Assembly (NCBI GenBank): GCA_041879295.1 | Contig: CP047152.1 | Coordinates: forward strand, 3,539,501-3,603,500 | From: Pseudomonas putida | GTDB lineage: Bacteria > Pseudomonadota > Gammaproteobacteria > Pseudomonadales > Pseudomonadaceae | Direction: 5' to 3' | DNA length: 64,000 nt | In this document: in pieces, positions 39,363-48,850 of the stretch | Layout of the letters: every line of letters starts with the position of its first letter | How positions within the stretch are numbered: the first letter of the stretch is position 1 | Made by a program: the position numbers and the translations under genes | Notes under the pieces: generated by a model | What the model saw: the letters and a program-made list of their open reading frames with translations, nothing else | Told to the model about the DNA's origin: nothing | Databases searched by the model: none

Positions 39363-40517
39363 ATGCCTAGCGCCCCACTCTACTTCGATTACGCCGCCAC
39401 AACCCCGGTTGACGACCGGGTCATCGAAACCATGCTCGCCTGCCTGGGAAGCCAGGCCAACTTCGGCAACCCGGCGTCCAGCGGGCACGCCTTCGGCCAA
39501 GCTGCACGTCACGCCGTAGAGCAGGCCCGTCAGCAAGTGGCCGAGTGCATCGGTGCGCAACCCGAGCATCTGGTGTGGACATCGGGGGCGACCGAGTCCA
39601 ACAACCTGGCGCTCAAGGGTATTGCCCAAGGCATCGGCCAGCCCGGACACCTGATCACCAGCCAGCTGGAACACAAGGCCGTGCTCGACACCGTGGCCGA
39701 ACTGGAGCGCCAAGGCTGGGCCGTTACTCGCCTGGCGGCGGATGCCGCCGGCCTGATCCAGCCCGCAAGCGTACAGGCAGCGTTGCGCGCTGACACCCGC
39801 CTGGTATCGCTGATGGCGGTCAACAACGAACTGGGTACGGTCACCGACTTTGCCGCGATCGGCGAGCAGGTGCGTGCCCACGGTGCCCTGCTGCACGTGG
39901 ATGCCGCGCAGGCTGTGGGCAAGCTGGCAATCGACCTGCATACGATGGCCGTGGACCTGATGTCTTTTTCGGCACACAAGGTCTACGGGCCCAAGGGCAT
40001 CGGTGCGCTGTATGTGGGGCCACGCGCTCGCGCGCTGATGCGTGCCCAGATGCACGGCGGCGGCCATGAGCAAGGCTTGCGTTCCGGCACCCTGGCGACC
40101 CATCAGATCGCTGGCATGGGCAGCGCCTTTGCCTTGGCCGGCCAACCCGGCGACAGCGAGTACCAGCGCCTTGAGCAATTGGCAAGACGCCTGCGCACAG
40201 GCCTGCTGGCCATGCCCGGCGTTACCCTGAATGGCTGCGCCAAGCAACGTATTCCCCATACCTTGAACCTGTGCATCGACAGCAAGGGCTTCAACAGCAC
40301 GGCGCTGGCCAGCGAATTGGCCTTGTCGACCACCTCGGCCTGCAACTCGGCGAGCAACGCTGCCTCGCATGTGCTGCTGGCACTGGGGCTGGATGAACGC
40401 CAGGCACGCAACAGTGTGCGCTTGAGCCTCGGCCGTTTCAGCACCGAGGCTGACGTGGACAAGGCGCTCGAAGTGTTTGGCCGGGTGCTGGCGTCAGCAT
40501 CGGCAGCACTGTGGTGA
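39363..40517 (+). CDS. Cysteine desulfurase (NifS/IscS-like)
   Basis: 384 residues of the PLP-dependent class V aminotransferase family. The PLP lysine is in FSAHKVYGPKG (~residue 202), the ligand His/Asp in VDAAQAVGK, and the catalytic Cys in TTSACNSASNAASHVL (~325). The enzyme removes sulfur from Cys to form a persulfide for iron-sulfur clusters or thionucleosides. Unlike iscS there is no iscR, iscU or iscA neighbour, so it is a stand-alone paralogue. The gap before it (39170-39362) is AT-rich and has no supported gene. Confidence 0.9.
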   Translation: MPSAPLYFDYAATTPVDDRVIETMLACLGSQANFGNPASSGHAFGQAARHAVEQARQQVAECIGAQPEHLVWTSGATESNNLALKGIAQGIGQPGHLITSQLEHKAVLDTVAELERQGWAVTRLAADAAGLIQPASVQAALRADTRLVSLMAVNNELGTVTDFAAIGEQVRAHGALLHVDAAQAVGKLAIDLHTMAVDLMSFSAHKVYGPKGIGALYVGPRARALMRAQMHGGGHEQGLRSGTLATHQIAGMGSAFALAGQPGDSEYQRLEQLARRLRTGLLAMPGVTLNGCAKQRIPHTLNLCIDSKGFNSTALASELALSTTSACNSASNAASHVLLALGLDERQARNSVRLSLGRFSTEADVDKALEVFGRVLASASAALW

Positions 40518-40524
40518 CCACGCC

Positions 40525-40962
40525 CTAGAACAGGCGGCTGTCCGGCGTGAAATCCTCAACCTGGATTTTCGCGCTCTGCGCCTGCGGGTGCCGTGGGTTG
40601 AACAGGTAATTGGTAGTGCTGGGCATGATCGCGCTTGGCACCGGCAGCAGCAATGCCGAACAGTCATCCAGAAAGCGATTGCCCAACGTACGGGTCAACT
40701 CAGGCTGGGCGGACCAGCCGGGCTGCAAAGCGGGCAACTGCGCCTGGGAAACCGTGTCAGGCAGTTCGATGCGAAGCAAGCGCATGGTGGTAGGGAAATC
40801 CTCCGGGTCGATCTCCAGATGCACTAACACTTCCAGCATCGCCCCGGGAGGGCTGGTGGCGGCATACACCACCGGCCGACCCGCCTGGTGCCAGCGGCCG
40901 CTTACACGCAAGCCCCCCGTACCGCTCAAGTCTGCATAGGCGCTGATTCGCCACAAAATCAC
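40525..40962 (-). CDS. RES-domain toxin
   Basis: 145 residues. The RES family is named for conserved Arg, Glu and Ser; here R in ISAYADLSGTGGLRVSGRWH, the acidic residue in MLEVLVHLEI and Ser in DDCSALLLPVPSAIMP are visible. RES toxins deplete NAD+ in the cell. I recall the P. putida RES-Xre complex as one whose structure is solved, and this protein appears to be that family. The start overlaps the antitoxin gene by four bases, antitoxin first. Confidence 0.92.
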   Translation of the reverse strand: MILWRISAYADLSGTGGLRVSGRWHQAGRPVVYAATSPPGAMLEVLVHLEIDPEDFPTTMRLLRIELPDTVSQAQLPALQPGWSAQPELTRTLGNRFLDDCSALLLPVPSAIMPSTTNYLFNPRHPQAQSAKIQVEDFTPDSRLF

Positions 40963-41408
40963 AGGCCATAGCCCTCGGCAATCTGCAGCAGCATTTCTTC
41001 GACCTGAGTGGTGCCTTGCTGGGTGGTGAGCATCTGCATCGGCGTCAGCCCCGAGAAGCGTTCCTTGGGCTTGGACAGCCAGCGCTTGGCCTTGCCCGCT
41101 TCACCGAACACGGCCTCGGCCATGGCGGTGATGTGGGCCGAGCGGAACAGCCGGTCGCTCTCATCCACGGTCAGCGGTTGGTCACGCTCGATACGGGATT
41201 TGAGCGTGCGCAGCGGGATGATCTGGTCGCGCTCCACCGGCGTGAGCACACCGCGTTCGGTCAGTTTCACCAACCAGGTGGCGGCAAAACCATCGGTGAT
41301 GCGGGTGTGAATTTCGAAGTCGCTGGCAAGCTCGGGAATGTCCAGCAGCGCCTGCAGGCGCGCCCGGTACTCGTGGTAACCGTTGTCGCGAAGCACTTCG
41401 GCAAGCAT
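40959..41408 (-). CDS. Xre/DUF2384-type antitoxin of the RES toxin
   Basis: 149 residues from MLAEVLRDNG; AAGGAG lies six bases before the ATG at 41408. The N-terminal helical Xre-like region (TLKSRIERDQPLTVDESDRL) binds DNA and the DUF2384 C-terminus (AVFGEAGKAKRWLSKPKERF, then TPMQMLTTQQGTTQVEEML) contacts the toxin. It neutralises the toxin and probably represses the operon. Confidence 0.92.
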   Translation of the reverse strand: MLAEVLRDNGYHEYRARLQALLDIPELASDFEIHTRITDGFAATWLVKLTERGVLTPVERDQIIPLRTLKSRIERDQPLTVDESDRLFRSAHITAMAEAVFGEAGKAKRWLSKPKERFSGLTPMQMLTTQQGTTQVEEMLLQIAEGYGL

Positions 41409-41430
41409 GGCACGCTCCTTTTCGGCATTT

Positions 41431-41447
41431 ACCGATAAGTATGCGGT
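41431..41447. promoter_or_regulatory. Inverted repeat in the RES-Xre promoter
   Basis: ACCGATAAGTATGCGGT has inverted ends ACCG/CGGT plus ATA-type internal symmetry, 22-40 bases upstream of the antitoxin start and close to a TATGC/GGTATA -10-like stretch. This is a plausible autoregulatory operator for Xre. Confidence 0.55.
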
Positions 41448-41550
41448 ATATGCCGGGTCATTGCCAGTTTGCCGGGGCGGGCAATCGAAGCCAGGGCTTT
41501 GCCAGATTGACCGCCAGCATTGCCAGGACCGCAAAGCGGCCCCGGAAACC

Positions 41551-42204
41551 TCACAGGAAGGTGAACACTTGCGATGCCGGCAACCGCGACTTGTTCAGCC
41601 CGGCATTGAAGTCCGCCTCGCTGCGGTAACCCAGGCTCAGGATCACCACACTGGTGAACCCACGCTCACGCAAGCCCAGTTCGGCATCGAGGACCTTGCT
41701 GTCGAAGCCCTCGATCGGCGTGGCATCCAGCCCATGCGCTGCCGCACCCAGCAAGGCAGTACCCAACGCCAGGTAGGTCTGCTTTTCCATCCAGTGCTGC
41801 ACATCCTTCTGGTCGAAGCGGTGCAGGTTGACATAGTGACGGCGGCTCTGGTTTTGCCCGGCGCGCGCTTGCTCATCACGGAAACGGCCATCGGCAGCCT
41901 CTTGATCGAGCACGGTGTTCAGGTGTTCTTCAGTCATTTCGGTACGGGTGCAGAACACGATCACATGCGAGGCATCGAGAAGCTTCTGCGTGTTGTAGGC
42001 ATAACCCTCCGCCGTGCTCTTGGCCAGGCGGGCCTTGCCTTCGGCCGTGTCGGCGACGATGAAATGCCAGGGCTGGGAATTGACCGACGACGGGCTGTGG
42101 CGCAGTTGTTCGAGCAGGGCGTCGACAGTGGCTTGGGGAATGCGGCGTGAGGCATCGTAAGCTTTGGTAGTGTAACGGCGCTTGGCCAGCGATACGGTAT
42201 CCAT
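41551..42204 (-). CDS. nfsB: NAD(P)H nitroreductase, NfsB-like
   Basis: 217 residues, the usual NfsB length. The N-terminal FMN motif KRRYTTKAYDASRRIPQ, SSVNSQPWHFIV, and GLDATPIEGF plus SLGYRSEAD near the C-terminus match the oxygen-insensitive nitroreductase/dihydropteridine reductase family. The enzyme reduces nitroaromatics and quinones with FMN. A LysR gene is divergent from it, 103 bases away. Confidence 0.92.
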   Translation of the reverse strand: MDTVSLAKRRYTTKAYDASRRIPQATVDALLEQLRHSPSSVNSQPWHFIVADTAEGKARLAKSTAEGYAYNTQKLLDASHVIVFCTRTEMTEEHLNTVLDQEAADGRFRDEQARAGQNQSRRHYVNLHRFDQKDVQHWMEKQTYLALGTALLGAAAHGLDATPIEGFDSKVLDAELGLRERGFTSVVILSLGYRSEADFNAGLNKSRLPASQVFTFL

Positions 42205-42307
42205 GCGACAACTCCGTAATGAACAGTGGATGTGCCGCGCATCTTATCTTTCCAGCAAAAAAGAAAAAGCGGCACAATGTAACAACACTTTCATCCCTGG
42301 AATGAAA

Positions 42308-43231
42308 ATGCTGCGCATCACCGACCTCGAACTGTTTGCCCGCAGCAGCGTGCTGGGCAGCTTCACTGCCGCCGCCCATGAAGCAGGCCTGCTGCCGGGC
42401 CAGGTGGCTGCCGCGATCAAACGCCTGGAACGCGACCTGGATGTACGCCTGTTCGCCCGCACCACCCGCAGCCTGCGCCTGACCGCCGAGGGCGAGCGCT
42501 ACCTGCCAACCGCGCTGAATGTGCTGGAAAGCCTGCGCCAGGGCCATGAAGATCTGCATGGCAACCCCAATAGCCTGCGCGGCACACTGCAAGTGTCGGC
42601 CCCTTCCGACATGGGCCGCAACATGCTGCTGCCCTGGCTCAGCGCCTTTCGCCGCGACCACCCGGCATTGCAACTGCGCTTCTTTCTGTCCGACCAGATG
42701 GCCGACCTCAACCGCGACCCTGTGGATGTGGCCATCCGCTATGGCCTCAACCAGGATGCCAACTACATCGCCCTGCCGCTGGCCGAATGGAACCGCCGAG
42801 TACTGGTGGCCTCGCCCGACTACCTGGCCCGCCACGGCCGCCCGCTCACCCCCGACGCGCTGCAGCAGCATGCCTGCCTGCTGTACATGCAGCACAGCCG
42901 GGTGTACGACAAGTGGCAGTTGGGTAATCGCACCGTGCAGGTGCGTGGGCCGCTGGTCAGTGACGATGCCGACGTCATCCGCCGCCTGGCCATCCAGGGG
43001 GAAGGTATCGTCTACAAGTCGTGGCTGGATGTCAGCGCCAATATTGCGGCCGGGGAACTGGAAATCGTCCTGCCCGAATTGCTCGGCGAGTCTACCCCGC
43101 TCACGTTGGTTTGCCCTCATCGCAAGCAACTCACGCCTGCCGTGACGCAATTGCACCTGTGGCTACGCGAACGCTTCGAGGCCCTGCGCGCCCGGGCACT
43201 GACCAACGGCTGCACAATCGTTCCAGACTGA
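42308..43231 (+). CDS. LysR-family transcriptional regulator
   Basis: 307 residues from MLRITDLELF; GGAA lies five bases before the ATG at 42308, while the ATG two codons earlier has no ribosome site. The helix-turn-helix (FTAAAHEAGLLPGQVAAAIK) and the RTTRSLRLTAEGERY wing are intact. The effector domain begins LQVSAPSDMGRNMLLPWL. It is divergent from nfsB, which suggests that it controls nitroreductase expression. Confidence 0.9.
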   Translation: MLRITDLELFARSSVLGSFTAAAHEAGLLPGQVAAAIKRLERDLDVRLFARTTRSLRLTAEGERYLPTALNVLESLRQGHEDLHGNPNSLRGTLQVSAPSDMGRNMLLPWLSAFRRDHPALQLRFFLSDQMADLNRDPVDVAIRYGLNQDANYIALPLAEWNRRVLVASPDYLARHGRPLTPDALQQHACLLYMQHSRVYDKWQLGNRTVQVRGPLVSDDADVIRRLAIQGEGIVYKSWLDVSANIAAGELEIVLPELLGESTPLTLVCPHRKQLTPAVTQLHLWLRERFEALRARALTNGCTIVPD

Positions 43232-43279
43232 GCCGGGGGCGTTGCGCTAAGGTAGCGATTTACCCCACGGTACACGTCC

Positions 43280-44110
43280 ATGAGCAACTGGATCGACTTC
43301 AAACAAGACGCCGACACCGGCATCGAGTCGGTCCGGGCGCATTTTGTCGGGCATGCCTATGACCCCCACTGGCACGACAGCTTCCTGGTCGGCGTGACCG
43401 AGCAGGGCGTGCAGCAGTTCAACTGCCGCCGGGTGCGCCACCGCAGCACGCCGGGGCAGGTGTTTTTACTTGAGCCTGGCGACATCCACGATGGCCTGGC
43501 GCCCACCGAAGAAGGCTTCACCTATTCGACGCTGTACCTGGAGCCCGCCTGGCTCGACCAACAGCTGCGCGCGCTGTACGAGCACGCGCCAGGCGACAGC
43601 CTGCCCAGCTTTGCCGACACCCTGTGCCATGACGAACGTCTGGCGCGGGCCACCGCCCAGGCCTTCCAGGCCGTGCATGATCAGGACTTGCGCATCGTCA
43701 GGCAAACGGCCATGGACGATTTACTGGCCTGTCTGACCCGTCACCTGCACTGGCGCCGCCGCATCAATCCCGACCCGCGCCTGCCGCTGACCGCACAGCG
43801 TGCGCGGGACTTCCTGCACGCCAACCTGGAGCGCGACATCGGCCTGGAAGACCTGGCCCAGGCCTGCGGCATCGACCGCTTTCGCCTGACCCGTGCGTTC
43901 AAGGCAGCGTTCGGCATTGCACCCCATGCCTACCTGATCCAGCTGCGCCTGGCCCGCGCGCGGCGCCTGCTTGCCCAAGGTCAGACACCTGCTGAAGTGG
44001 CCGTGGCGTTGGGCTTTGCCGACCAGAGCCATCTGGGGCGCTGGTTCCGCCGCGCCTACCAGTTGACCCCGGCTGACTACCGCAGGCGCTGCTCAAACCT
44101 TCCAGACTGA
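43280..44110 (+). CDS. AraC-family transcriptional regulator
   Basis: 276 residues. The N-terminal cupin-type sensor (PHWHDSFLVGVTEQGVQQF, GDIHDG) has His residues in typical places. The C-terminal double helix-turn-helix is complete: LAQACGIDRFRLTRAFKAAF and FADQSHLGRWFRRAYQLTP. The LysE-type exporter gene starts 50 bases downstream on the same strand and may be its target, as in other AraC-LysE pairs. Confidence 0.9.
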   Translation: MSNWIDFKQDADTGIESVRAHFVGHAYDPHWHDSFLVGVTEQGVQQFNCRRVRHRSTPGQVFLLEPGDIHDGLAPTEEGFTYSTLYLEPAWLDQQLRALYEHAPGDSLPSFADTLCHDERLARATAQAFQAVHDQDLRIVRQTAMDDLLACLTRHLHWRRRINPDPRLPLTAQRARDFLHANLERDIGLEDLAQACGIDRFRLTRAFKAAFGIAPHAYLIQLRLARARRLLAQGQTPAEVAVALGFADQSHLGRWFRRAYQLTPADYRRRCSNLPD

Positions 44111-44160
44111 GTGCCGGCAGGCAGCGAGCATGGTGCTCCGCGTTTACGGAGCCCTGAACC

Positions 44161-44745
44161 ATGTCGCAGTCGTTGTTGCCCTTCATTCTGTTCGCCCTGG
44201 TGTCCAGCATCAGCCCGGGGCCGACCAACCTGTTGATCCTGGCCCATGGCGCCCACCGGGGCCTGCGCGCAAGCCTGGCGCCGATCGTGGCGGCGTGTGG
44301 CGCGGCTGCAGCCATTGTGCTGCTCGTCGGGCTGGGGCTGGGCGAACTGCTGCTGCGCTACCCCCTGGCGCAACAGCTGATGAGCTGGGCCGGGGTGCTG
44401 TGGCTCAGCAGCCTGGCGTGGAAGATGCTGCGCAGTGCCGCCGCCCCGCTCCACACGACCACGGCGCCAGGCTTCAGTGCGCTCAGCGCGGCCTCGTTGC
44501 AAGTGGTGAACCCCAAGGTGTGGTTGATGGCCGTGGCGGTGGTCGGGGTATTTGCCGCGCCGTCGTTGCCAGTGTGGCAGTTGGCGCTGGTGTTTTTGCT
44601 GATCGCTCTGCCGAGCATGGCAACGTGGGCGCTGCTGGGGGTGGGGAGCGCCCGGTGGCTGCAGGCACCGGGGCGGTTGCGGGTGTTCAACCAGGTGTTG
44701 GCGGGGGTTTTGTTGATATCGGCATGGGCTGCAGTATTAGCCTGA
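44161..44745 (+). CDS. LysE-family amino-acid exporter
   Basis: 194 residues with about six helices. The signature SSISPGPTNLLILAHGAHRG at residue ~15 is that of the LysE/RhtB superfamily, and NPKVWLMAVAVVGV is the central conserved segment. It exports a basic or neutral amino acid or analogue. It is directly downstream of an AraC regulator. Confidence 0.88.
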   Translation: MSQSLLPFILFALVSSISPGPTNLLILAHGAHRGLRASLAPIVAACGAAAAIVLLVGLGLGELLLRYPLAQQLMSWAGVLWLSSLAWKMLRSAAAPLHTTTAPGFSALSAASLQVVNPKVWLMAVAVVGVFAAPSLPVWQLALVFLLIALPSMATWALLGVGSARWLQAPGRLRVFNQVLAGVLLISAWAAVLA

Positions 44746-44784
44746 GTCGCTACTTGGCTTGCAAGTGGCCTGAACGGCCTCGGC

Positions 44785-45984
44785 TCAGCGAGTCAGCGCC
44801 TCGCGAAAGCGCTGGGTACTGGCAACGGCCAGTACCAGCCCGACCACTGCTACGCTACCGCCCACCAGGCCGATATGCGCCACATTCATCTGGCTGCTGA
44901 CGATACTGCCCAGCAGCGCACCACCGCCAATGCCGATGTTGTAGATACCCGAGAACAGCGCCATGGCCACATCGGTGGCATCGGACGCCAGCTTCAGGGT
45001 CCTGGACTGCAGCGACAGACTGAAGCTGAGAATCGCCACGCCCCAGAACATGCTCAGCACTGCGAACACATGGAAGTTGCCCGACAGCGGCAACATCAGC
45101 AACAGGCACGCGGCGAGCAACCCGATCGACCCCACCAGAAAGCCATGCGGGAAGCGGTCGCTGTAGCGGCTGAACAACAACGAACCAAAAACCCCGGCAC
45201 CGCCGAACAACAGCAGCAACAGCGTGGTACGGTCGCCGCCAAACTGCGCTACGTGCAGGGCGAACGGTTCGATATAGCTATAGGCCGTGAACTGCGCGGT
45301 AATGACCAGCGTCACCAGCAGGTAGGTAATGACCAGTGCCGGGCGCTTGAACAGGACCGGCAGGCTGCGCAACGAACCGGAGTTCTGGCTGGGCAGCAGC
45401 GGCAGCGATTTCATCAGGCACAGCATGGTGGCAAGCGCTACCCCGGCAACGCTCAGGAACGTGATGCGCCAGCCCAGTGCCTCGCCCACTACGCGGCCCA
45501 GCGGGATGCCAAGGACCATGGCCAGGGTAGTACCGGTGGCCAGCAGGCCGAGCGCCTTGGCCTGCTGGCCCGGCGGCGCCACACGCACCGCCAGCGAGGC
45601 AGTGATGGACCAGAACACCGCATGCGCCAGGGCAATGCCGATACGGCTGACCAGCAATATGGCGAAGCTTTGCGAAAGCCACGACAACAAGTGGCTGACA
45701 ATGAACACCAGGAACACGAACAGCAGCAGACGCCGCCGTTCGATGTTGCGGGTCAGCAACATCATGGGCAACGAGGCCAGTGCCACGACCCAGGCATAGA
45801 TGGTCAGCATCAGGCCCACCTGGGCAGTGCTCATGTCGAAGCTGCGGCCAATGTCACTGAGCAGCGCCACCGGGACGAACTCGGTGGTGTTGAAAATGAA
45901 GGCCGCCAAGGCCAGGGCGATGACGCTCAGCCAGCTGCCGCTGCCCGTTGTGGGCGGCAGGTGTGTGGGGATGGGTTCGTTCAT
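44785..45984 (-). CDS. sotB: SotB-like sugar efflux MFS transporter
   Basis: 399 residues and 12 membrane helices from MNEPIPTHL. The segment [19 protein letters not shown] and the EFVP motif, [16 protein letters not shown] and [20 protein letters not shown] are nearly those of E. coli SotB, which exports arabinose and IPTG-like sugars. A GTG at 46026 would add 14 residues without a hydrophobic gain, so I keep the ATG at 45984. It is convergent with the LysE gene, with 39 bases between stops. Confidence 0.9.
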   Translation of the reverse strand: MNEPIPTHLPPTTGSGSWLSVIALALAAFIFNTTEFVPVALLSDIGRSFDMSTAQVGLMLTIYAWVVALASLPMMLLTRNIERRRLLLFVFLVFIVSHLLSWLSQSFAILLVSRIGIALAHAVFWSITASLAVRVAPPGQQAKALGLLATGTTLAMVLGIPLGRVVGEALGWRITFLSVAGVALATMLCLMKSLPLLPSQNSGSLRSLPVLFKRPALVITYLLVTLVITAQFTAYSYIEPFALHVAQFGGDRTTLLLLLFGGAGVFGSLLFSRYSDRFPHGFLVGSIGLLAACLLLMLPLSGNFHVFAVLSMFWGVAILSFSLSLQSRTLKLASDATDVAMALFSGIYNIGIGGGALLGSIVSSQMNVAHIGLVGGSVAVVGLVLAVASTQRFREALTR

Positions 45985-46189
45985 GGGTGGAAACTGCTTC
46001 TCCGCAGGCAACGCAACAAGTCGCACGCCAGCGACCCGCTTGCAGGGGTGCCAACGTACGTTTTGTTATGGATAGGAATGCCCGGCATGGTACGCGTCAA
46101 GCTGGGGCCTCACAACCACAGGGCAGGCAGAAGGAGTACCATGCACGCTTTGTGTGAAACGCGTGTGCAACAAGGAGCCCGATCCGCTC

Positions 46190-47506
46190 ATGGACAAGCA
46201 GCCCCCCCAGCAGCAGTGGCAGCAGGCAGTTACCGCCTATGCCCAGGCCGTCAACGACTATGTCGCGCAGGGCCGTGCGCACAGTTGGGACAACCTCGAA
46301 GAGCCGCAGGCACCCGCCACCGAACACCTGCTCGACGCCTGGCTGGCAGCCCTGCAGGCAGCCAACCACCCTGGCGTCGACGAACTGCAGCGCCAGGCCT
46401 TCCGTGAGGCCTGGCCACCCGCGCACCAGCCCTTGGTACCGTTGCTCGAAGCGCACGGCCAAGGCATCGGCAGTGTCCTGCTGCTGGAAGATGGCAGCCT
46501 GCTGGCACGTATCGGCATGCCTTACGACAAGGGCCAGGTGGTGCGTATAGACCACCATGGGGTAACCCCGGTCATCGGCGTCGAACACTTTGGCCGCTGC
46601 CCGGCGCGGCGCTATTTCGCCTTGGCCAATGCCGAGGGCGTGCGTGTGACCGATGGCTGGGGTGGCCCGCAGGTGCAACGTCTGGCCTGGCCCACGGGGC
46701 TGGAGGGGTTGCCGCCAGGTTACCCGTTCGAGCCGTTCGACCTGCCGCCCACACCGACCGCGCTGATCCCCTTCCCCGACGGCCAGCGCGTGCTGCTGGT
46801 GAGTGCCGAAGGTATCTTTGTGCTGGCCACCCAAGGTGCGACCCGCCTGCTGCCACAGCAAGCACGCGTGCTCGATGAGTTGGCCGAGGGCACCGACCCG
46901 GACGATATCAGCCTGGGGCTGAGCATGGAGCATGGTGCGGTGTCGGCGGATGGCCGGCTGATCGTCGTGGGTGAGCAAGGCAGCCGGCACCTTGTTCTGG
47001 ACGAACAGCTCAAGCCGCTGGCGCACATCGGCCCGGGCAGCGAATACCCACACTTTGCCTTGTTCAACCGCGCCGGTGACCAGTTGATCGTCAATGCCTG
47101 CCATTTCTACAGCGGCGCCACGCTGGCCGTGAGGGTGGCAGACCTGCACGGGCTGGATACCGATTACTACAGCCAGGACCCGCGTACCCCGCTGGTGCAG
47201 GATGGCGCAAGGGTGTATGCGGGGGTAGCGCGCGATGGCGAGTACATTGTGGGTGATGCCTATGGCTACCTGCGGGCGTTTGGCGAAGAGGGTACGGAGC
47301 ATTGGCAGCATTACCTGGGATCGACCATCAGTGCGATGGATATCAGCGCCGACGGGCAAACACTGGTGGCGGCGAGCCATGCGGGGGTTATTTCGGTGAT
47401 TGCGCTGGATAGCGGGCGGCCCGAGTGGCAGATCGGTACCGGGGCGCACGGCGAGGTGCGGCGATGGTTGTTCTGGAAGGGCTGGGACAAGCCAATGGCC
47501 TGGTAA
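46190..47506 (+). CDS. Conserved hypothetical protein with beta-propeller-like repeats
   Basis: 438 residues from MDKQPPQQQ; a GTG at 46154 is possible. There is no signal peptide. From residue ~90 the sequence has repeated short strands with LLEDGSLLARIG, LIPFPDGQRVLLVSAEG, AVSADGRLIVVG and MDISADGQTLVAASHAGVI, each resembling a WD40 or PQQ blade (DG turns before strands). The N-terminal ~80 residues are helical. A cytoplasmic propeller scaffold is inferred; I know no function. Confidence 0.75.
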   Translation: MDKQPPQQQWQQAVTAYAQAVNDYVAQGRAHSWDNLEEPQAPATEHLLDAWLAALQAANHPGVDELQRQAFREAWPPAHQPLVPLLEAHGQGIGSVLLLEDGSLLARIGMPYDKGQVVRIDHHGVTPVIGVEHFGRCPARRYFALANAEGVRVTDGWGGPQVQRLAWPTGLEGLPPGYPFEPFDLPPTPTALIPFPDGQRVLLVSAEGIFVLATQGATRLLPQQARVLDELAEGTDPDDISLGLSMEHGAVSADGRLIVVGEQGSRHLVLDEQLKPLAHIGPGSEYPHFALFNRAGDQLIVNACHFYSGATLAVRVADLHGLDTDYYSQDPRTPLVQDGARVYAGVARDGEYIVGDAYGYLRAFGEEGTEHWQHYLGSTISAMDISADGQTLVAASHAGVISVIALDSGRPEWQIGTGAHGEVRRWLFWKGWDKPMAW

Positions 47507-47524
47507 AACGGCTGCATCGTTGCT

Positions 47525-47606
47525 GCCTGTACGGGCCCCACCGCGCGCAAGCCCTACATCACCCCTGTGTAGGAGCGGGCTTGCCCGCGAAGAGGCCCGT
47601 ACAGGC
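47525..47606. repeat. REP inverted pair (REPIN)
   Basis: GCCTGTACGGGCC and GGCCCGTACAGGC form a perfect 13-bp inverted repeat. The right arm also holds GTAGGAGCGGGCTTGCCCGCG, trimmed here to its core AGCGGGCTTGCCCGC. It lies between two convergent genes. Confidence 0.88.
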
Positions 47607-47616
47607 AACCGATCAA

Positions 47617-48669
47617 TCAGCCCTGTAGCGTGGCCATGTCGATCACGAACCGGTACTTCACATCACCGGCAATCATCCGCTCATAGGCCTGGTTGATGTT
47701 GCGGATATCCAGCATCTCGATATCGCAGCGGATGTCGTGCTCGGCGCAGAAGTCCAGCACTTCCTGAGTCTCGGCAATCCCCCCGATCAACGACCCCGCC
47801 AGCACCCGGCGCTTCATCACCAGGTTGGCCGCATGCAATGCCGGGTCAATCGGTTCGATCAGGCCGACCAGGATGTGCACCCCGTCGAACTTCAGCGTTT
47901 CCAGGTACGGGTTGAGGTCGTGCTGCACCGGAATGGTGTCGAGCAGGAAATCGAAACGGCCGGCAGCGGCGCGCATCTGCTCGGCATCCGTGGAGACGAT
48001 CACATGGTCGGCCCCCTGGCGGCGCGCTTCCTCGGCTTTGGCCTGAGAGCGCGTGAACAGGGTCACTTCCGCACCCAGCGCCTTGGCCAGTTTGATGCCC
48101 ATGTGGCCCAGGCCGCCCATGCCGAGGATGCCGATCTTGTGGCCCGGGCCCACGCCGTGGTGCTTGAGCGGCGAATAGGTGGTGATGCCGGCGCACAGGA
48201 TAGGCGCAGCGCTGGGCAGGTCCATACCGGCTGGTATGCGCACCACGAAGTGCTCGCTGACCACGATGCTGCTGGAATACCCCCCCATGGTGTTGCTGCC
48301 ATCGACCCGGTCCGGGGTGGCGTAGGTCATGGTCGGGCCTTCCAGGCAGTATTGCTCCAGATTCTTGGCGCAGGCTTCACAGGTACGGCACGAGTCGACC
48401 ATGCAGCCAACGCCCACCAGGTCACCGACCTTGTGCGCGGTGACCTTGTCGCCCACCGCCGTGACCCGGCCGATGATCTCGTGGCCCGGCATCAGCGGGT
48501 ACACGGCAATGCCCCATTCGTTGCGCGCCTGGTGGATGTCGGAGTGGCACACGCCGCAGTACAGAATGTCGATGGCGACGTCGTCCGGGCGCGGGCTGCG
48601 GCGTTGGAACGTCATGGGGGCCAGGGGGCTGGTGGGGGTTTGAGCGGCGTAACCGATGGCGGTATACAT
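47617..48669 (-). CDS. Zinc-dependent alcohol dehydrogenase, YahK/cinnamyl-type
   Basis: 350 residues from MYTAIGYAAQ. The catalytic zinc site uses CGVCHSD and GHE, the structural zinc site has the four cysteines of DSCRTCEACAKNLEQYC plus an earlier CMV, and the cofactor motif is ILGMGGLGHMGIKLAKALGA, with GLGHMG. The family reduces aldehydes to alcohols with NADPH. The frame extends far upstream but MYTA is the family start. Divergent from an AraC gene at 48851 that probably controls it. Confidence 0.92.
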   Translation of the reverse strand: MYTAIGYAAQTPTSPLAPMTFQRRSPRPDDVAIDILYCGVCHSDIHQARNEWGIAVYPLMPGHEIIGRVTAVGDKVTAHKVGDLVGVGCMVDSCRTCEACAKNLEQYCLEGPTMTYATPDRVDGSNTMGGYSSSIVVSEHFVVRIPAGMDLPSAAPILCAGITTYSPLKHHGVGPGHKIGILGMGGLGHMGIKLAKALGAEVTLFTRSQAKAEEARRQGADHVIVSTDAEQMRAAAGRFDFLLDTIPVQHDLNPYLETLKFDGVHILVGLIEPIDPALHAANLVMKRRVLAGSLIGGIAETQEVLDFCAEHDIRCDIEMLDIRNINQAYERMIAGDVKYRFVIDMATLQG

Positions 48670-48850
48670 GCAGGGCCTCGCAGTGAAGTGAAACGATTCA
48701 GGCGACGCATTCTGCGCGCCGTTTGCCGCCTCGCCCACGGCTGATTCTCCGGCATGCATGCCTGATTCTACGAAGATGCCAACCCATAGCTGGCGCCACG
48801 CCCTCAATCTGCGATGATCAAGCTGTCTGATTCTCTGCCCTTGGTCCACC

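Noticed and set aside
39283..39519. GTG frame with a good AAGGAA site and a short hydrophobic start upstream of the cysteine desulfurase
   Set aside because: It runs out of frame into the certain cysteine desulfurase gene, and its C-terminal two-thirds is a frame-shifted reading of that gene. A short leader peptide cannot be excluded but has no support.
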